Assembly (NCBI GenBank): GCA_012518025.1
Contig: JAAYTP010000079.1
Coordinates: forward strand, 1 to 44,756
DNA: 44,756 nucleotides
Direction: 5' to 3'
Source of the DNA: Clostridiaceae bacterium
Lineage (GTDB): Bacteria; Bacillota; Clostridia; DSM-8532
The position numbers were made by a program, and so were the translations under genes. This document shows positions 27,356 to 36,719 of the stretch, one piece after another; the first letter of the stretch is position 1, and each line of letters starts with the position of its first letter. The notes below the pieces were generated by a model, which searched no databases, had not been told where the DNA came from, and saw only the letters and a program-made list of their open reading frames with translations.

Positions 27356-28849
27356 ATGGCTACCATTTACTCGGATATCTCAAGAACTTTCAGTGAATAT
27401 CTGTTATTGCCAAATCTAACCACTAAGGACTGCATGCCTGAGAATGTTGATCTGGCAACACCCATCACTAAATTTGCTAAAGGCGAGAAACCTTCCATTC
27501 AACTGAATATTCCAATTGTTTCCGCTATTATGCAGGCGGTTTCCAATGATACACTTGCAATTGCACTGGCCAAATGCGGTGGGCTTTCCTTTATTTATGG
27601 TTCACAATCCATTGAGGATCAGGCCGAAATGGTCAGAAGGGTTAAAAAACATAAATCAGGATTCGTGGTCAGTGACTCCAATGTTTCGGTGCATCATACA
27701 CTGAGGGATGTACTGGCCATCAAAGAAAAGACAGGGCATTCCACAATTGCGGTAACCGATGATGGAACAGCCACGGGCAAACTTCTGGGAATTGTCACCG
27801 GAAGGGATTACCGCCTGACCAGGGATCCTATGGACAAAAAAGTGGCAGATTTCATGACCCCCTTCGAAGATCTCATCGTTGGGTATGTGGGTATCACCCT
27901 GAGTGAAGCCAACGATATCATCTGGGAGCACAAGCTCAACAGCCTTCCCATAATCGACAAGGATCAAAGACTTCAATATCTTGTATTCCGAAAGGACTAT
28001 GACGACCATAAGCAGAATCCCTCACAGCTTATGGACTCCAAAAAGAGACTGGTGGTTGGAGCGGGAATCAATACCAGGGATTATAACGAAAGAGTGCCTG
28101 CCCTGCTGGATGCTGAAGTGGATATCCTCTGTGTGGATTCCTCGGACGGGTTTACCGAATTCCAGAGGGAAACCATCCAAACAGTAAAGAAGAAATACCC
28201 GGATGTCAAGATTGGCGGCGGCAACGTGGTTGATCGAGAAGGCTTCATGTATCTGGTAGAATCGGGAGCCGATTTTGTGAAGGTGGGTATTGGCGGTGGT
28301 TCCATTTGTATTACCCGTGAGCAAAAGGGTATAGGGCGCGGGCAGGCAAGTGCTGTCATTGAGGTAGCCAAGGCAAGAGACGAGTATTATAAGAAAACCG
28401 GTATTTATATCCCCCTCTGTTCAGACGGCGGAATCGTACACGACTATCATGTGACCCTTGCCCTGGCCATGGGTGCCGATTTTATCATGATGGGAAGATA
28501 CTTTGCCAGGTTTGATGAAAGCCCCACCAAAAAAGTTAAGAGGGGCAACAGCTATGTTAAGGAGTACTGGGGCGAGGGTTCCAACCGTGCGAGGAACTGG
28601 CAGCGCTATGATCTTGGTGGAAACACCAACATGAAGTTTGAAGAGGGAGTGGACAGTTATGTACCTTATGCTGGCAAACTGAAGGATAACCTGGATGTTA
28701 CGCTGAACAAGATCAGGTCAACCATGTCCAGCTGCGGAGCCAAGTCCATCAGGCAGTTGCAGGAGACCGCCAGGATCGTTCTTGTATCTTCCACCAGCCT
28801 GATTGAGGGTGGTGCTCATGATGTAATCCTGAAGGATAGTGAGTACTAA
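27356..28849 (+). CDS. guaB: IMP dehydrogenase of the Tritrichomonas-like type
   Basis: The 497-residue enzyme oxidises IMP to XMP with NAD, the committed step of guanine nucleotide synthesis. It has a TIM barrel interrupted by two CBS domains (about 100-215). The catalytic loop is [13 protein letters not shown] with Cys318, the flap carries NWQRYD with the general-base pair Arg417/Tyr418, and CSDGGI near 355 is the phosphate loop. From memory, Tritrichomonas foetus IMP dehydrogenase matches these and many other stretches ([19 protein letters not shown]-like, GGAHDVI) with almost the same numbering (Cys319, Arg418, Tyr419), unlike the usual GSICTTR/KGMGS-type bacterial enzyme. ATG at 27356 follows GGGGAGGAG. 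The gene has its own promoter. Confidence 0.93.
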   Translation: MATIYSDISRTFSEYLLLPNLTTKDCMPENVDLATPITKFAKGEKPSIQLNIPIVSAIMQAVSNDTLAIALAKCGGLSFIYGSQSIEDQAEMVRRVKKHKSGFVVSDSNVSVHHTLRDVLAIKEKTGHSTIAVTDDGTATGKLLGIVTGRDYRLTRDPMDKKVADFMTPFEDLIVGYVGITLSEANDIIWEHKLNSLPIIDKDQRLQYLVFRKDYDDHKQNPSQLMDSKKRLVVGAGINTRDYNERVPALLDAEVDILCVDSSDGFTEFQRETIQTVKKKYPDVKIGGGNVVDREGFMYLVESGADFVKVGIGGGSICITREQKGIGRGQASAVIEVAKARDEYYKKTGIYIPLCSDGGIVHDYHVTLALAMGADFIMMGRYFARFDESPTKKVKRGNSYVKEYWGEGSNRARNWQRYDLGGNTNMKFEEGVDSYVPYAGKLKDNLDVTLNKIRSTMSSCGAKSIRQLQETARIVLVSSTSLIEGGAHDVILKDSEY

Positions 28850-28950
28850 GGTTGAATCCGAGGTATACTCCCTTATATCACAATGGATACTGCTGATACG
28901 GGTTGGGAATTAATTATACGACATAAAATAGTACTTGAGGTGTGAACATA

Positions 28951-29613
28951 TTGCAGAAAAAGAAGGATTATCAAACCATACTATTTGATCTGGACGGAAC
29001 GCTCATTGACTCCATGGATGGCATAGTCCGTTCGGTCAATCATGCTCTTACAGCTTTTGGTATGGGAGTAAGGGATCTGAGCAGCCTTAAAAAATTTGTT
29101 GGTCCGCCTATCAAGCATTCCTTTAAGAATCATTGCGGGTTTGACGACGAAAAGACCGAGGAGATCATAAAAATATACCGTAAATATTATATTGAAAAGG
29201 GTATGTACGAGCATACAGCTTATCCGGGGATACCCGAGCTGATCAAAAGCCTGAAATCCAAGGGGAAAACACTGGCCGTGGCAACCTCCAAGGCAACAGT
29301 TTTAGCTAAGGAAATACTGGAGTATTTGCATCTGGCGGATTACTTCACGGTGATTGCGGGCAGCAATATGGACGGTAGCAGTGCCAGTAAGGATAAGGTT
29401 GTATTGAACTGTCTGGATGAGCTTAATATCAGCCAATACGAAGGAGTCGTGCTGGTAGGGGACACCATATTCGACGTAGTGGGTGCAAGAAAAGTGGGAA
29501 TTGACTGCATTGCTGTACTCTATGGATATGGTCCCGTTGAGGTTCTCCAGAGGGAGAATCCCACATATCTGGTGGAAACAGTGGAAGATCTGGGAAGGTT
29601 CTTTATGGCGTAA
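28951..29613 (+). CDS. HAD-family phosphatase, phosphoglycolate-phosphatase-like
   Basis: The 220-residue protein is a subfamily IA haloacid-dehalogenase phosphatase. Motif I is FDLDGTLIDS with nucleophile Asp13 and acid/base Asp15; a helical cap (about 25-80) follows; VATSKA is motif II, KDKVV contains the motif III lysine, and VLVGDTIFDVVGAR is motif IV. Substrates in the family include phosphoglycolate, pyrophosphate and sugar phosphates, so the exact one is open. The TTG at 28951 has GAGGTG eight bases upstream; a GTG at 28942 would overlap that site. A terminator hairpin begins inside its last codons. Confidence 0.88.
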   Translation: MQKKKDYQTILFDLDGTLIDSMDGIVRSVNHALTAFGMGVRDLSSLKKFVGPPIKHSFKNHCGFDDEKTEEIIKIYRKYYIEKGMYEHTAYPGIPELIKSLKSKGKTLAVATSKATVLAKEILEYLHLADYFTVIAGSNMDGSSASKDKVVLNCLDELNISQYEGVVLVGDTIFDVVGARKVGIDCIAVLYGYGPVEVLQRENPTYLVETVEDLGRFFMA

Positions 29614-29646
29614 TTGGGTGTTCTCACCCATTTACGCCTTTTTTTC
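29607..29646 (+). terminator. intrinsic terminator overlapping the stop codon of the HAD gene
   Basis: GGCGTAAxTGGGTG (29607-29620) pairs with CACCCAxTTACGCC (29625-29638) around TTCT, followed by a run of seven T. The stop codon TAA (29611-29613) lies in the left arm, so a ribosome finishing the gene covers part of the stem. Confidence 0.9.
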
Positions 29647-29742
29647 TCCATTCAAAGAACTGAAGATTCCAAGTTGGATAATTATGATGAAACATGGGAC
29701 GAACTCTATTTTTTAAGAGGTGTAGTAACTTATAAATTTCTA

Positions 29743-29772
29743 TTGACTGAACGTCAGTCGGTGGATTATAAT
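29743..29772 (+). promoter_or_regulatory. promoter with embedded TetR-type operator
   Basis: TTGACT (29743-29748) and TATAAT (29767-29772) are 18 bases apart. The palindrome GACTGAACGTCAGTC at 29745-29759 (arms GACTG/CAGTC) overlaps the -35 box and fills most of the spacer. A repressor bound here would block RNA polymerase. The leader before the TetR ATG is only about 16 bases. Confidence 0.75.
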
Positions 29773-29794
29773 GGAAACAAAGGGAGTGAGTATC

Positions 29795-30406
29795 ATGACA
29801 CGCATATCAAAAACCCCTGCCGAAAGGAAAAATGAAATACTGGATGCAGCCATGGAGTTATTTCTGACCAAAGGTTATCAGAATACCTCTGTCAGCGATA
29901 TTGTTCAGCAGATCAATGTGGCGCAGGGCCTTTTCTATTACTATTTCAAATCAAAAGATGAGGTTTTCAGGGCGGTTCTGGAGAGGCTTACCGATGAATT
30001 TGCAGCAAAGCTCATTGCCATTATTCAGGATGGATCCCTGACCTTCAAAAGCCGTCTGGAGAAGATTAGTGAAGTATCGAACAATGTATTACCCATGTCA
30101 GACAGCGCCTTTATAGAGGAATTCCATCAAGCGGAGTTCATGGATATGCATACCCGATTATCACTCCACGTAGCAAGAGCCTTAATAGAACCCATAGCCA
30201 ATCTATTAGAGGAGATGAATGGACGGAAAATTATCTGTATCAAAGACCCTCAAATGACTTCGGCTTTCCTTGTGTTCGGCATATTTGGGTTAATCCACGG
30301 AGAAGACGACCATATCCACAACAGAGATTATCTTAAGCCCGATATTCTTTTGGATTTAATTTCGCGACTGCTTGGAGTCAGCCCCGAAGTTTTGAGCAAT
30401 ATCTAG
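29795..30406 (+). CDS. TetR-family transcriptional regulator
   Basis: The 203-residue protein has a typical TetR N-terminal DNA-binding domain: RKNEILDAAMELFLTKGYQ, then TSVSDIVQQINVAQGLFYYYF with the helix-turn-helix at about residues 34-53, and FKSKDEVFRAVLERL. The C-terminal ligand domain is helical and not recognisable. The ATG at 29795 has AGGGAGTG just upstream; earlier ATG at 29771 sits within the promoter -10 and is unlikely. It is the first gene of a unit with the ABC ATPase 14 bases after its end, and the palindrome within the promoter is its probable self-regulated operator. The inducer is probably a substrate of the transporter. Confidence 0.9.
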   Translation: MTRISKTPAERKNEILDAAMELFLTKGYQNTSVSDIVQQINVAQGLFYYYFKSKDEVFRAVLERLTDEFAAKLIAIIQDGSLTFKSRLEKISEVSNNVLPMSDSAFIEEFHQAEFMDMHTRLSLHVARALIEPIANLLEEMNGRKIICIKDPQMTSAFLVFGIFGLIHGEDDHIHNRDYLKPDILLDLISRLLGVSPEVLSNI

Positions 30407-30420
30407 GAAGGAGACCAGAA

Positions 30421-31125
30421 GTGGAACCTCTCATACGCTTTCAGAACGTAACCAAGGAATATGTCACAGGTGAATACCGGCTGCGTGCTGCAGACAACAT
30501 CAACTTTGAGATACATAAGGGGGAGTTCACGGTTATCCTGGGTCCCAGTGGGGCAGGGAAAAGTACCGTGCTCAATCTTCTGGGAGGCATGGACAGGGTT
30601 ACTTCCGGATCAATCCTGATCAACGGGCATGATATTTCGGAGTATGATGAAACAAGGCTCACCGAATATAGGCGCGATCATGTCGGATTTGTCTTCCAGT
30701 TTTATAACCTGATACCTACTCTCACGGTCTATGAGAATGTGGCACTCACTGGTGAACTAGTCAAGAATCCACTGGATGCAAAAGAGATACTTGCTTCGGT
30801 TGGAATGGGTCAACATATGAGCAAGTTCCCCGCACAGCTTTCAGGGGGAGAACAGCAGAGAGTCTCCATCGCCAGGGCAATCTGTAAAAATCCTACACTC
30901 CTTTTATGCGACGAGCCTACAGGAGCTCTTGACAGTGAAACAGGTGTTGTCATCCTTTCCCTGCTCCAAAGGATGAGCAGGCAGCAGGGTCACACCGTGA
31001 TCATAGTTACCCATAACTCCGCTCTTGCCCCTGCAGCTGACAGGGTTATCTGGATGAGGAGCGGAAAAATAGTTGATGAAGTCAGGAATCCGTCACCTGT
31101 GGGAGTGGAGGAGGTAAACTGGTGA
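30421..31125 (+). CDS. ABC transporter ATP-binding protein, MacB/LolD type
   Basis: The 234-residue ATPase has Walker A GPSGAGKST near residue 41, Q-loop VFQFYNLIP, signature LSGGEQQRVSIARA near 140, Walker B LLLCDEPTGALD and the switch histidine in VTHNS. It belongs to the group that pairs with FtsX-fold permeases (MacB, LolD, BceA) rather than with importers. The start is GTG at 30421, preceded by GGAAGGAG. Its stop TGA overlaps the ATG of the permease gene by one base, so the two subunits are coupled. Likely role: powering mechanical movement of the permease for export or envelope-lipid/peptide handling. Confidence 0.93.
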   Translation: MEPLIRFQNVTKEYVTGEYRLRAADNINFEIHKGEFTVILGPSGAGKSTVLNLLGGMDRVTSGSILINGHDISEYDETRLTEYRRDHVGFVFQFYNLIPTLTVYENVALTGELVKNPLDAKEILASVGMGQHMSKFPAQLSGGEQQRVSIARAICKNPTLLLCDEPTGALDSETGVVILSLLQRMSRQQGHTVIIVTHNSALAPAADRVIWMRSGKIVDEVRNPSPVGVEEVNW

Positions 31126-33410
31126 TGCTCTTTAAAAAGATGCTCAGGGACATGCGGCAGAATCTGTCTCAATTCATTGCAATCTTTCTGATGTCCGTGC
31201 TGGGTGTTGCGGTTTTTGCCGGAATCAACGCAGAGTGGAATGGCATGAAGTACGAGAGAGACCGTTATTATGAAGAAAATCGCCTTCCCGATCTCTGGCT
31301 CATGGGAGAGGATTTCTCAGAGGCAGACCTGACGAAGGTATTTGAAATTTCTGGAGTTGAGGCTACATCCCGCCGCTTTATCGCTGATGCGGTGATGACC
31401 TCTGGAAAAAAGCCTGTCTTAAGGATACATATCGTTGAGAACAATGAAATATCAAAGCCCCATCCGGTGGCAGGTCAACCCCTTGATCTTTCAAAGGATG
31501 GAATATGGCTGGACTGTTTTTTTGCTGAGGCCCACGGCATTGGTGTGGGTGATGTGATTCAGGCAGAGATTGGTGGTATCACTGTTGAGAAAAAAGTCCT
31601 GGGTCTTATCATGCACCCGGAATACATTTATTGTGCAAGGGATGAGTCCCAGCTCTTTCCTCAGCCAGAGAATTTCGGATTTGCTTTCATGCCAAGAAAG
31701 GCTCTTCACCACGCCTTGCCCCTGCCATACAATCAGTTGCTGATCAGGCTGGATTCCGGAGCTGATGAAAAGAAGGTTAGAACCGAACTGGAGAATCTTC
31801 TCGAAGGGGATTACAGCCTGCTTCTGACACACGAAACCCATATCAGTACATCCATGATGGACATGGAAATCCGTCAGAACAAGGCCATGGGGAATGTGTT
31901 CCCCATTGTGTTCTTCATTATAGCGGCACTGGCCATGCTCACTACCATGGTTCGAATGACGGGTAATCAGAGGATACAGATAGGTACCCTGAAGGCCATG
32001 GGGTTTAGCAGAAGGAAAATACTGTTCCATTATGTTTCCTATGGCGTTTGGATAGGGCTTGCAGGAGGGCTTTTGGGATTGTTGATCGGTCCGCTGATTG
32101 TGCCTCCCATCCTGTTTGAAATGCAGCGTACTATCTATTACCTGCCTGCCTGGTATGCAGTTTTAACACCCGAAGCATTTACCGTGGTGACCATTGCCGT
32201 CCTCTGTTGTGGTGCCTCCAGTTATTTTGCATGCCGCAGGGAGCTTAAAGATGTTCCAGCTGCGTGTATGAGGCCAAAACCACCCGGAACAGGGCGTCAC
32301 ACCCGTTTGGAAAAGAGAGCCGTTTGGTATAAACTTGGTTTTTCTGCTCAATGGAATATCCGTGACATCCTGAGAAGCAGAGTCCGGTCAGCCATGGCGG
32401 TAACAGGGGTGGCAGGGTGTATGACCCTCCTTCTGTGTGCCTTGGGAATACAGGATACCATAAATGGCCTGGGAACATGGATGTATCAGGATTTGCATAT
32501 CTATGAATACAAAATCAATCTGAAAGAGGATATCCAAAGTGACGAGATTTATGCCTTAGAGCAGAGGTATAGCGGACAGCTGATCCAGGAATCGGCAGTT
32601 GAATTCAGAAAGGACGCCAAGGAAAAGGCTGGTTTCCTGACCGTGGCCGAACCTGGAGATCAGCTAAGGTTTCAGGATCCTGACCAAAACCCTATAGATC
32701 TTCCCGACAGCGGGGTTGCCATGTCCTACAAAATGGCGGAGCTGCTGGATATAAAAGTGGGAGAGGAGTTTAAGTGGCGAATGTCCGGCGATACAAAATG
32801 GTACGAATCCAGGGTTACGGCAATCTACAGAAGTCCAGCGGGACAGGGAATAACCATGACTAAAGATACTTTTGAAGCTCTGTCTGAGACCATGGAGCCC
32901 TCCGCCATGCTAATCTCCGGGAATGGCTCCGATGCTGTTGAAATGCCAGGTGTCAAGGATGTAAAGAGCAAGGAAGAGATGCGAGCAGGTCTTGAAAAAA
33001 CACTTGATAGCATGCAGATGCTTGTGGGAATACTCATCCTGGCTGCTGTTATTCTGGGGTCTGTGGTTCTGTACAATCTTGGAGCCCTGTCTTTCACAGA
33101 GCGTATTCGCGAACTGGCCACAATGAGGGTTCTGGGCTTTTTCCCCAAGCAAATACGCTCCCTCCTGAGCAAACAGAATATCTGGCTCACCGTCGCCGGG
33201 ATTCTGATCGGCATACCATGCGGTTATGCTCTTATCACATATATGGTGTCAACCCTTTCAGATTCAATTGACATGATGGCCAAGGTCGGATCGGGTACTC
33301 TCATCCTGTGCATTACAGGAACCCTCGTGTTGTCCATGTCGGTGAGCCTGATGATGTCGCGGAGGGTCGGGAGCATCGATATGGTGAGCTCTTTGAAGGC
33401 TGTGGAATAG
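31125..33410 (+). CDS. ABC transporter permease with two FtsX domains
   Basis: The 761-residue protein has an N-terminal membrane helix (QFIAIFLMSVLGVAVFAGI), a large extracytoplasmic domain (about 50-260), three helices (about 262-380), a further helix (about 410-430), a second outside domain (about 450-620) and three final helices (about 630-750). The two FtsX modules in one chain give the eight-helix layout of large macrolide- or lipoprotein-type exporters. It pairs with the ATPase whose stop overlaps its ATG. Substrate unknown; TetR control suggests a toxic or antimicrobial compound. ATG at 31125 follows GGAGGAGG; GTG at 31122 is a less likely start. Confidence 0.9.
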   Translation: MLFKKMLRDMRQNLSQFIAIFLMSVLGVAVFAGINAEWNGMKYERDRYYEENRLPDLWLMGEDFSEADLTKVFEISGVEATSRRFIADAVMTSGKKPVLRIHIVENNEISKPHPVAGQPLDLSKDGIWLDCFFAEAHGIGVGDVIQAEIGGITVEKKVLGLIMHPEYIYCARDESQLFPQPENFGFAFMPRKALHHALPLPYNQLLIRLDSGADEKKVRTELENLLEGDYSLLLTHETHISTSMMDMEIRQNKAMGNVFPIVFFIIAALAMLTTMVRMTGNQRIQIGTLKAMGFSRRKILFHYVSYGVWIGLAGGLLGLLIGPLIVPPILFEMQRTIYYLPAWYAVLTPEAFTVVTIAVLCCGASSYFACRRELKDVPAACMRPKPPGTGRHTRLEKRAVWYKLGFSAQWNIRDILRSRVRSAMAVTGVAGCMTLLLCALGIQDTINGLGTWMYQDLHIYEYKINLKEDIQSDEIYALEQRYSGQLIQESAVEFRKDAKEKAGFLTVAEPGDQLRFQDPDQNPIDLPDSGVAMSYKMAELLDIKVGEEFKWRMSGDTKWYESRVTAIYRSPAGQGITMTKDTFEALSETMEPSAMLISGNGSDAVEMPGVKDVKSKEEMRAGLEKTLDSMQMLVGILILAAVILGSVVLYNLGALSFTERIRELATMRVLGFFPKQIRSLLSKQNIWLTVAGILIGIPCGYALITYMVSTLSDSIDMMAKVGSGTLILCITGTLVLSMSVSLMMSRRVGSIDMVSSLKAVE

Positions 33411-33511
33411 CGGGTTGGTGTCACCCTTTTATTTCCGTCATTTCTTTTGACTGCCTGGGGAAGCTGTGATATCTTGGAATTGGCTTATACTGGTTATAAT
33501 ACTACAAGGAT

Positions 33512-34204
33512 ATGGAAACTCATATGAATGGACATTCATGCCGGGTTTTGCTTTTGGTATTGCTGATTCCGGCAATCGGCCTTCTATTTGGAGGTTCTTT
33601 GGGCAAACGTGTTGTTAGCAGCTGCGTGGCAGATCTCAACCATAATGGGGTAGCCGAAACCATAAGACTTGAAGGTGGTTATGGCCCCTTTGGAAGATAT
33701 CTGGCCATCATTGAAGGCGGAAGTGAAATCATGCGTTTTGACCTGTCAGCCATGAAGCCCTGGAAGGTGCAGACGGCCGATATCGATGGGGATGGAGAAT
33801 GGGAATTGTCCATCGGTGTTTATACCACAGCTCGTACCGATCCGGAAATGAATAAGCGGCCTTTTATTTTTCGACTTACTGATAAAGGTCTCTACCCGGT
33901 ATGGCTGGGTACCAGATTGTCAAAGCCATTTGAGGATTATGTATTTTCCGATCTTGACGGCGATGGCAGGGATGAACTGTTAGCCATTGAGTATCTGGTG
34001 GATGGCAGGAAGGTTTTGAATATATATGGATGGAAGGGTTTTGGTTTTGAAGGACTCTGCCAGAGCCAAGGTTTTCAGGATATAAAGGAACTTAAAGCTG
34101 GCTATTCTGACGGTACGAAACCGTCGGCCCTGGTAGTCACGGATAACCGAAGGCTGAAGAGGGTTGCTCTGTGTTATGAACAGGGCATTTTGACTCTCGA
34201 ATGA
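33512..34204 (+). CDS. exported FG-GAP/VCBS-like protein with calcium-type loops
   Basis: The 230-residue product has an N-terminal hydrophobic segment (RVLLLVLLIPAIGLLFGG) that is a signal peptide or anchor. Three DxDxDG-type loops are spaced through it: ADLNHNGVAE, ADIDGDGEWE and SDLDGDGRDE. Such loops bind calcium in FG-GAP/VCBS beta-propeller blades, so it is probably a short propeller-like extracellular protein. Two ATGs are possible (33512 and 33524), with AAGGAT near the first. The stop overlaps the region just before the DUF3160 lipoprotein, 14 bases away, so the two are co-transcribed. Function unknown. Confidence 0.75.
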   Translation: METHMNGHSCRVLLLVLLIPAIGLLFGGSLGKRVVSSCVADLNHNGVAETIRLEGGYGPFGRYLAIIEGGSEIMRFDLSAMKPWKVQTADIDGDGEWELSIGVYTTARTDPEMNKRPFIFRLTDKGLYPVWLGTRLSKPFEDYVFSDLDGDGRDELLAIEYLVDGRKVLNIYGWKGFGFEGLCQSQGFQDIKELKAGYSDGTKPSALVVTDNRRLKRVALCYEQGILTLE

Positions 34205-34218
34205 AGGAGATGTTAATC

Positions 34219-36534
34219 ATGAAATTGAAAAGAAGCATGTACCTGCTGGTATGCATCCTGTATCTGTTTACAGCCCTGACTGCCGGCTGCACCGTGCGCA
34301 CCAATACGGATGAATCAAAAAAACCTCATGAAACCGACATTGAAAGCTCAACATCACCCCCTGTAATTACTCCTGCGGTTGGATCCGGCGGCGATCAGGA
34401 CGATGGGGAACCTAACGGTGAAAACATTTCTGGGCCATATGCAAAACCCGTCTTTTCTGAGGAGAGGGTAAGAAAATACATCCCGTCAGCTTACGAGCTT
34501 CCTTCCTTTGAATGCCGGGTGCCCGCATACAGTACTGATATTCAGCTCTCCAACATAGTCAATCTGGAGCAGTTCGGCGAGTTTTCCCAGGAGCAGCGGG
34601 AAATGCTTGCAAAAAACGGGTTTGTTGTGACTTCCGGGCAGCAGGAGCAGCTCTTTTACATCTACGAACTCAACGAGTATTACATGCTCCCCAGCTTTAT
34701 TTCAACAGATTCTGTACTTCAGGTATATCATGTGTTTTTTGACTATTCACTGAGAACCCTCGAAGCTCAACAGTTATTGGGCGATCTTGGAATACTGACT
34801 CAGAGCATGCTGGATAAATCTGTATATCTGTATGAGAGCATCAAGAATCCACGGGTCAGGGAACAGGCCTTAAAGAACATCGCTTTTTTCTCGGTCGCCC
34901 ACCTGGCTCTCGGCGGGGAGATAGCCGGGCATGTGCCGGATGAAGCCGTGGATTACGCCAATGCCGAATATGCCCTCATGCTGGATGCACCAGGTTTTCA
35001 GGAATCACCCCTATTCGGATTTGATATGGATTACAGTCAATACAAGCCAAGAGGGCATTACACCCGAAGCGAGGAACTTGAAAAGTTTTTCAAGGCTATG
35101 ATGTGGTATGGACAGGTACCCCACCCACTGCTTGAGGAGAATGAGGGTGAAGTTTTTCTGGATGAGGAAGCCACCTGCCGGGCTCTATTGATGACCTATG
35201 CCCTTTTCATGGGGAGCGGACAGGTGCCCGATCTGGAGCTTTGGGAGAACATCTACGATCCCACTGTGTTTTATGTGGGGAGTGCCGATGATCTGACGGT
35301 TTATGATTATAAGGATCTCTTGATAAAAGTGTTTGGGGAGGATCCCGATCTGAATACCTTCCTGGATGAGGACAAAACTCAGAAACTTTTGGAGGAAGCT
35401 AAGAATCTGCCCGAACCTCAGATACAACAGCAATGGATATCGGCAGATGCTCCTACTGGCAAGCAGTTCCGCTTTATGGGACAGCGTTACATCCCTGATT
35501 CGGAGATTCTGCAGACTCTGGTTGAGCCACTTAAGAGACCTATGCCCTCTGGCCTTGATGTGATGGCTGTGCTGGGATCTGAAAAAGCCTATGATTACCT
35601 GATCCAGGACTACAAAGTGGCGGAACAGTGGCCTGAATATCTTGAGAGATTCTATGAAGTGAAAGAGAAGTTTTCAGAGCTTTCCGAAGAAACATGGCAG
35701 TCCAATATGTATTACGGCTGGCTCTGGACACTCAAGGCGCTTCTGACCTCCTTTGGAGAGGGATATCCATCCTTCATGACCAATGAGGCCTGGGAGGATA
35801 AGTCCCTCAGTACAGCCCTGGCAAGCTGGAGCGAGCTACGCCATGATACCATACTCTACGGCAAACAGAGCGGTGCGGAGGGCGGTGGCGACTGGCCTCC
35901 TCCCGTGGTGAAGAGCTATGTGGAGCCCAATGTGGAACTCTACCAGAGACTACTGTGGCTGACGCGTTATTCAAGAGAGAATCTGACTGCCAGGGGTATC
36001 CTGCCGGAAGGCCTTCAGACGCGGATGGAAGCCTTTGAAGAGCTTCTTGACTTCTTAACCACCTGTTCCATCAAGGAACTCAATAATGAAGCTCTGTCAG
36101 AGGAGGAGCATAACAAACTTTTAGCATACGGGGCTACCCTGGAATTTCTCACAAGCTCCATGGCCGACGGCGGCATGAGATGGTTTGAGATTACATCTGA
36201 AACCGACAAGAATATGGCAGTTGTAGCCGATGTGCATACCACGTCCGGAGCCTATCTAGAGGAAGCAGTGGGACTGGCAGCCGAGATCTTTGTTGTGGTG
36301 CCCATAGAGGGTGAATTATACCTGACTCGCGGAGCAGTCTTTGATTACTACGAGTTTGTGAGTGATACAAGACTTACCGATGAGGAGTGGCAGCAGATGC
36401 TGAAGGAAAACCGTCAACCTCCTCAGCCTGAATGGACGGGCTCCTTCAAATCAGGTGTCAAGTCGAAGATTCCCCTGCCCCAGGATCCATACGAGCCAAG
36501 GATGGGCTCTGCCGTTCCTGTCCCGTCCAATTGA
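34219..36534 (+). CDS. DUF3160 lipoprotein
   Basis: The 771-residue protein has a lipoprotein signal peptide with lipobox LTAGC (Cys24), a proline/glycine-rich acidic linker (about 25-75), and then a long, mainly helical domain typical of the DUF3160 family (QEQLFYIYELNEYYMLPSF, then STDSVLQVYHVFFDYSLR, then GLDVMAVLGSEKA, and MRWFEITSETDKNMAVVADVHT near the end). Family function is not known. It should be anchored on the outer face of the membrane. The ATG at 34219 has AAGGAG nine bases upstream; the ATG at 34201 overlaps the previous stop codon and is less likely. It is probably in one transcript with the propeller-like gene before it. Confidence 0.85.
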   Translation: MKLKRSMYLLVCILYLFTALTAGCTVRTNTDESKKPHETDIESSTSPPVITPAVGSGGDQDDGEPNGENISGPYAKPVFSEERVRKYIPSAYELPSFECRVPAYSTDIQLSNIVNLEQFGEFSQEQREMLAKNGFVVTSGQQEQLFYIYELNEYYMLPSFISTDSVLQVYHVFFDYSLRTLEAQQLLGDLGILTQSMLDKSVYLYESIKNPRVREQALKNIAFFSVAHLALGGEIAGHVPDEAVDYANAEYALMLDAPGFQESPLFGFDMDYSQYKPRGHYTRSEELEKFFKAMMWYGQVPHPLLEENEGEVFLDEEATCRALLMTYALFMGSGQVPDLELWENIYDPTVFYVGSADDLTVYDYKDLLIKVFGEDPDLNTFLDEDKTQKLLEEAKNLPEPQIQQQWISADAPTGKQFRFMGQRYIPDSEILQTLVEPLKRPMPSGLDVMAVLGSEKAYDYLIQDYKVAEQWPEYLERFYEVKEKFSELSEETWQSNMYYGWLWTLKALLTSFGEGYPSFMTNEAWEDKSLSTALASWSELRHDTILYGKQSGAEGGGDWPPPVVKSYVEPNVELYQRLLWLTRYSRENLTARGILPEGLQTRMEAFEELLDFLTTCSIKELNNEALSEEEHNKLLAYGATLEFLTSSMADGGMRWFEITSETDKNMAVVADVHTTSGAYLEEAVGLAAEIFVVVPIEGELYLTRGAVFDYYEFVSDTRLTDEEWQQMLKENRQPPQPEWTGSFKSGVKSKIPLPQDPYEPRMGSAVPVPSN

Positions 36535-36582
36535 GCTGTCGTACACCTTGTATTAGAATGGCATTAAAACTGGCGTGTAAAC

Positions 36583-36612
36583 TTGAAGGTAAGCGGGACA
36601 GGAGTATATAAT
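36583..36612 (+). promoter_or_regulatory. candidate promoter of the glycosyltransferase gene
   Basis: TTGAAG (36583-36588) and TATAAT (36607-36612) are 18 bases apart. The leader to the ATG at 36720 would be about 100 AT-rich bases with no clear structure. Confidence 0.5.
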
Positions 36613-36719
36613 AGTTTTGGTGGAATATTATCCCGAAATTTATATGACTTCATTTGATTTGACTTATATGTAGTATAAAAAATGTGTCAGGTTGTCAAAG
36701 TGTTTTTGGAGGTATCTGC

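Noticed and set aside
33412-33434. GGGT-ACCC stem with TTTTATTT after the FtsX permease considered as a terminator.
   Set aside because: Only four pairs in the stem; too weak to call.
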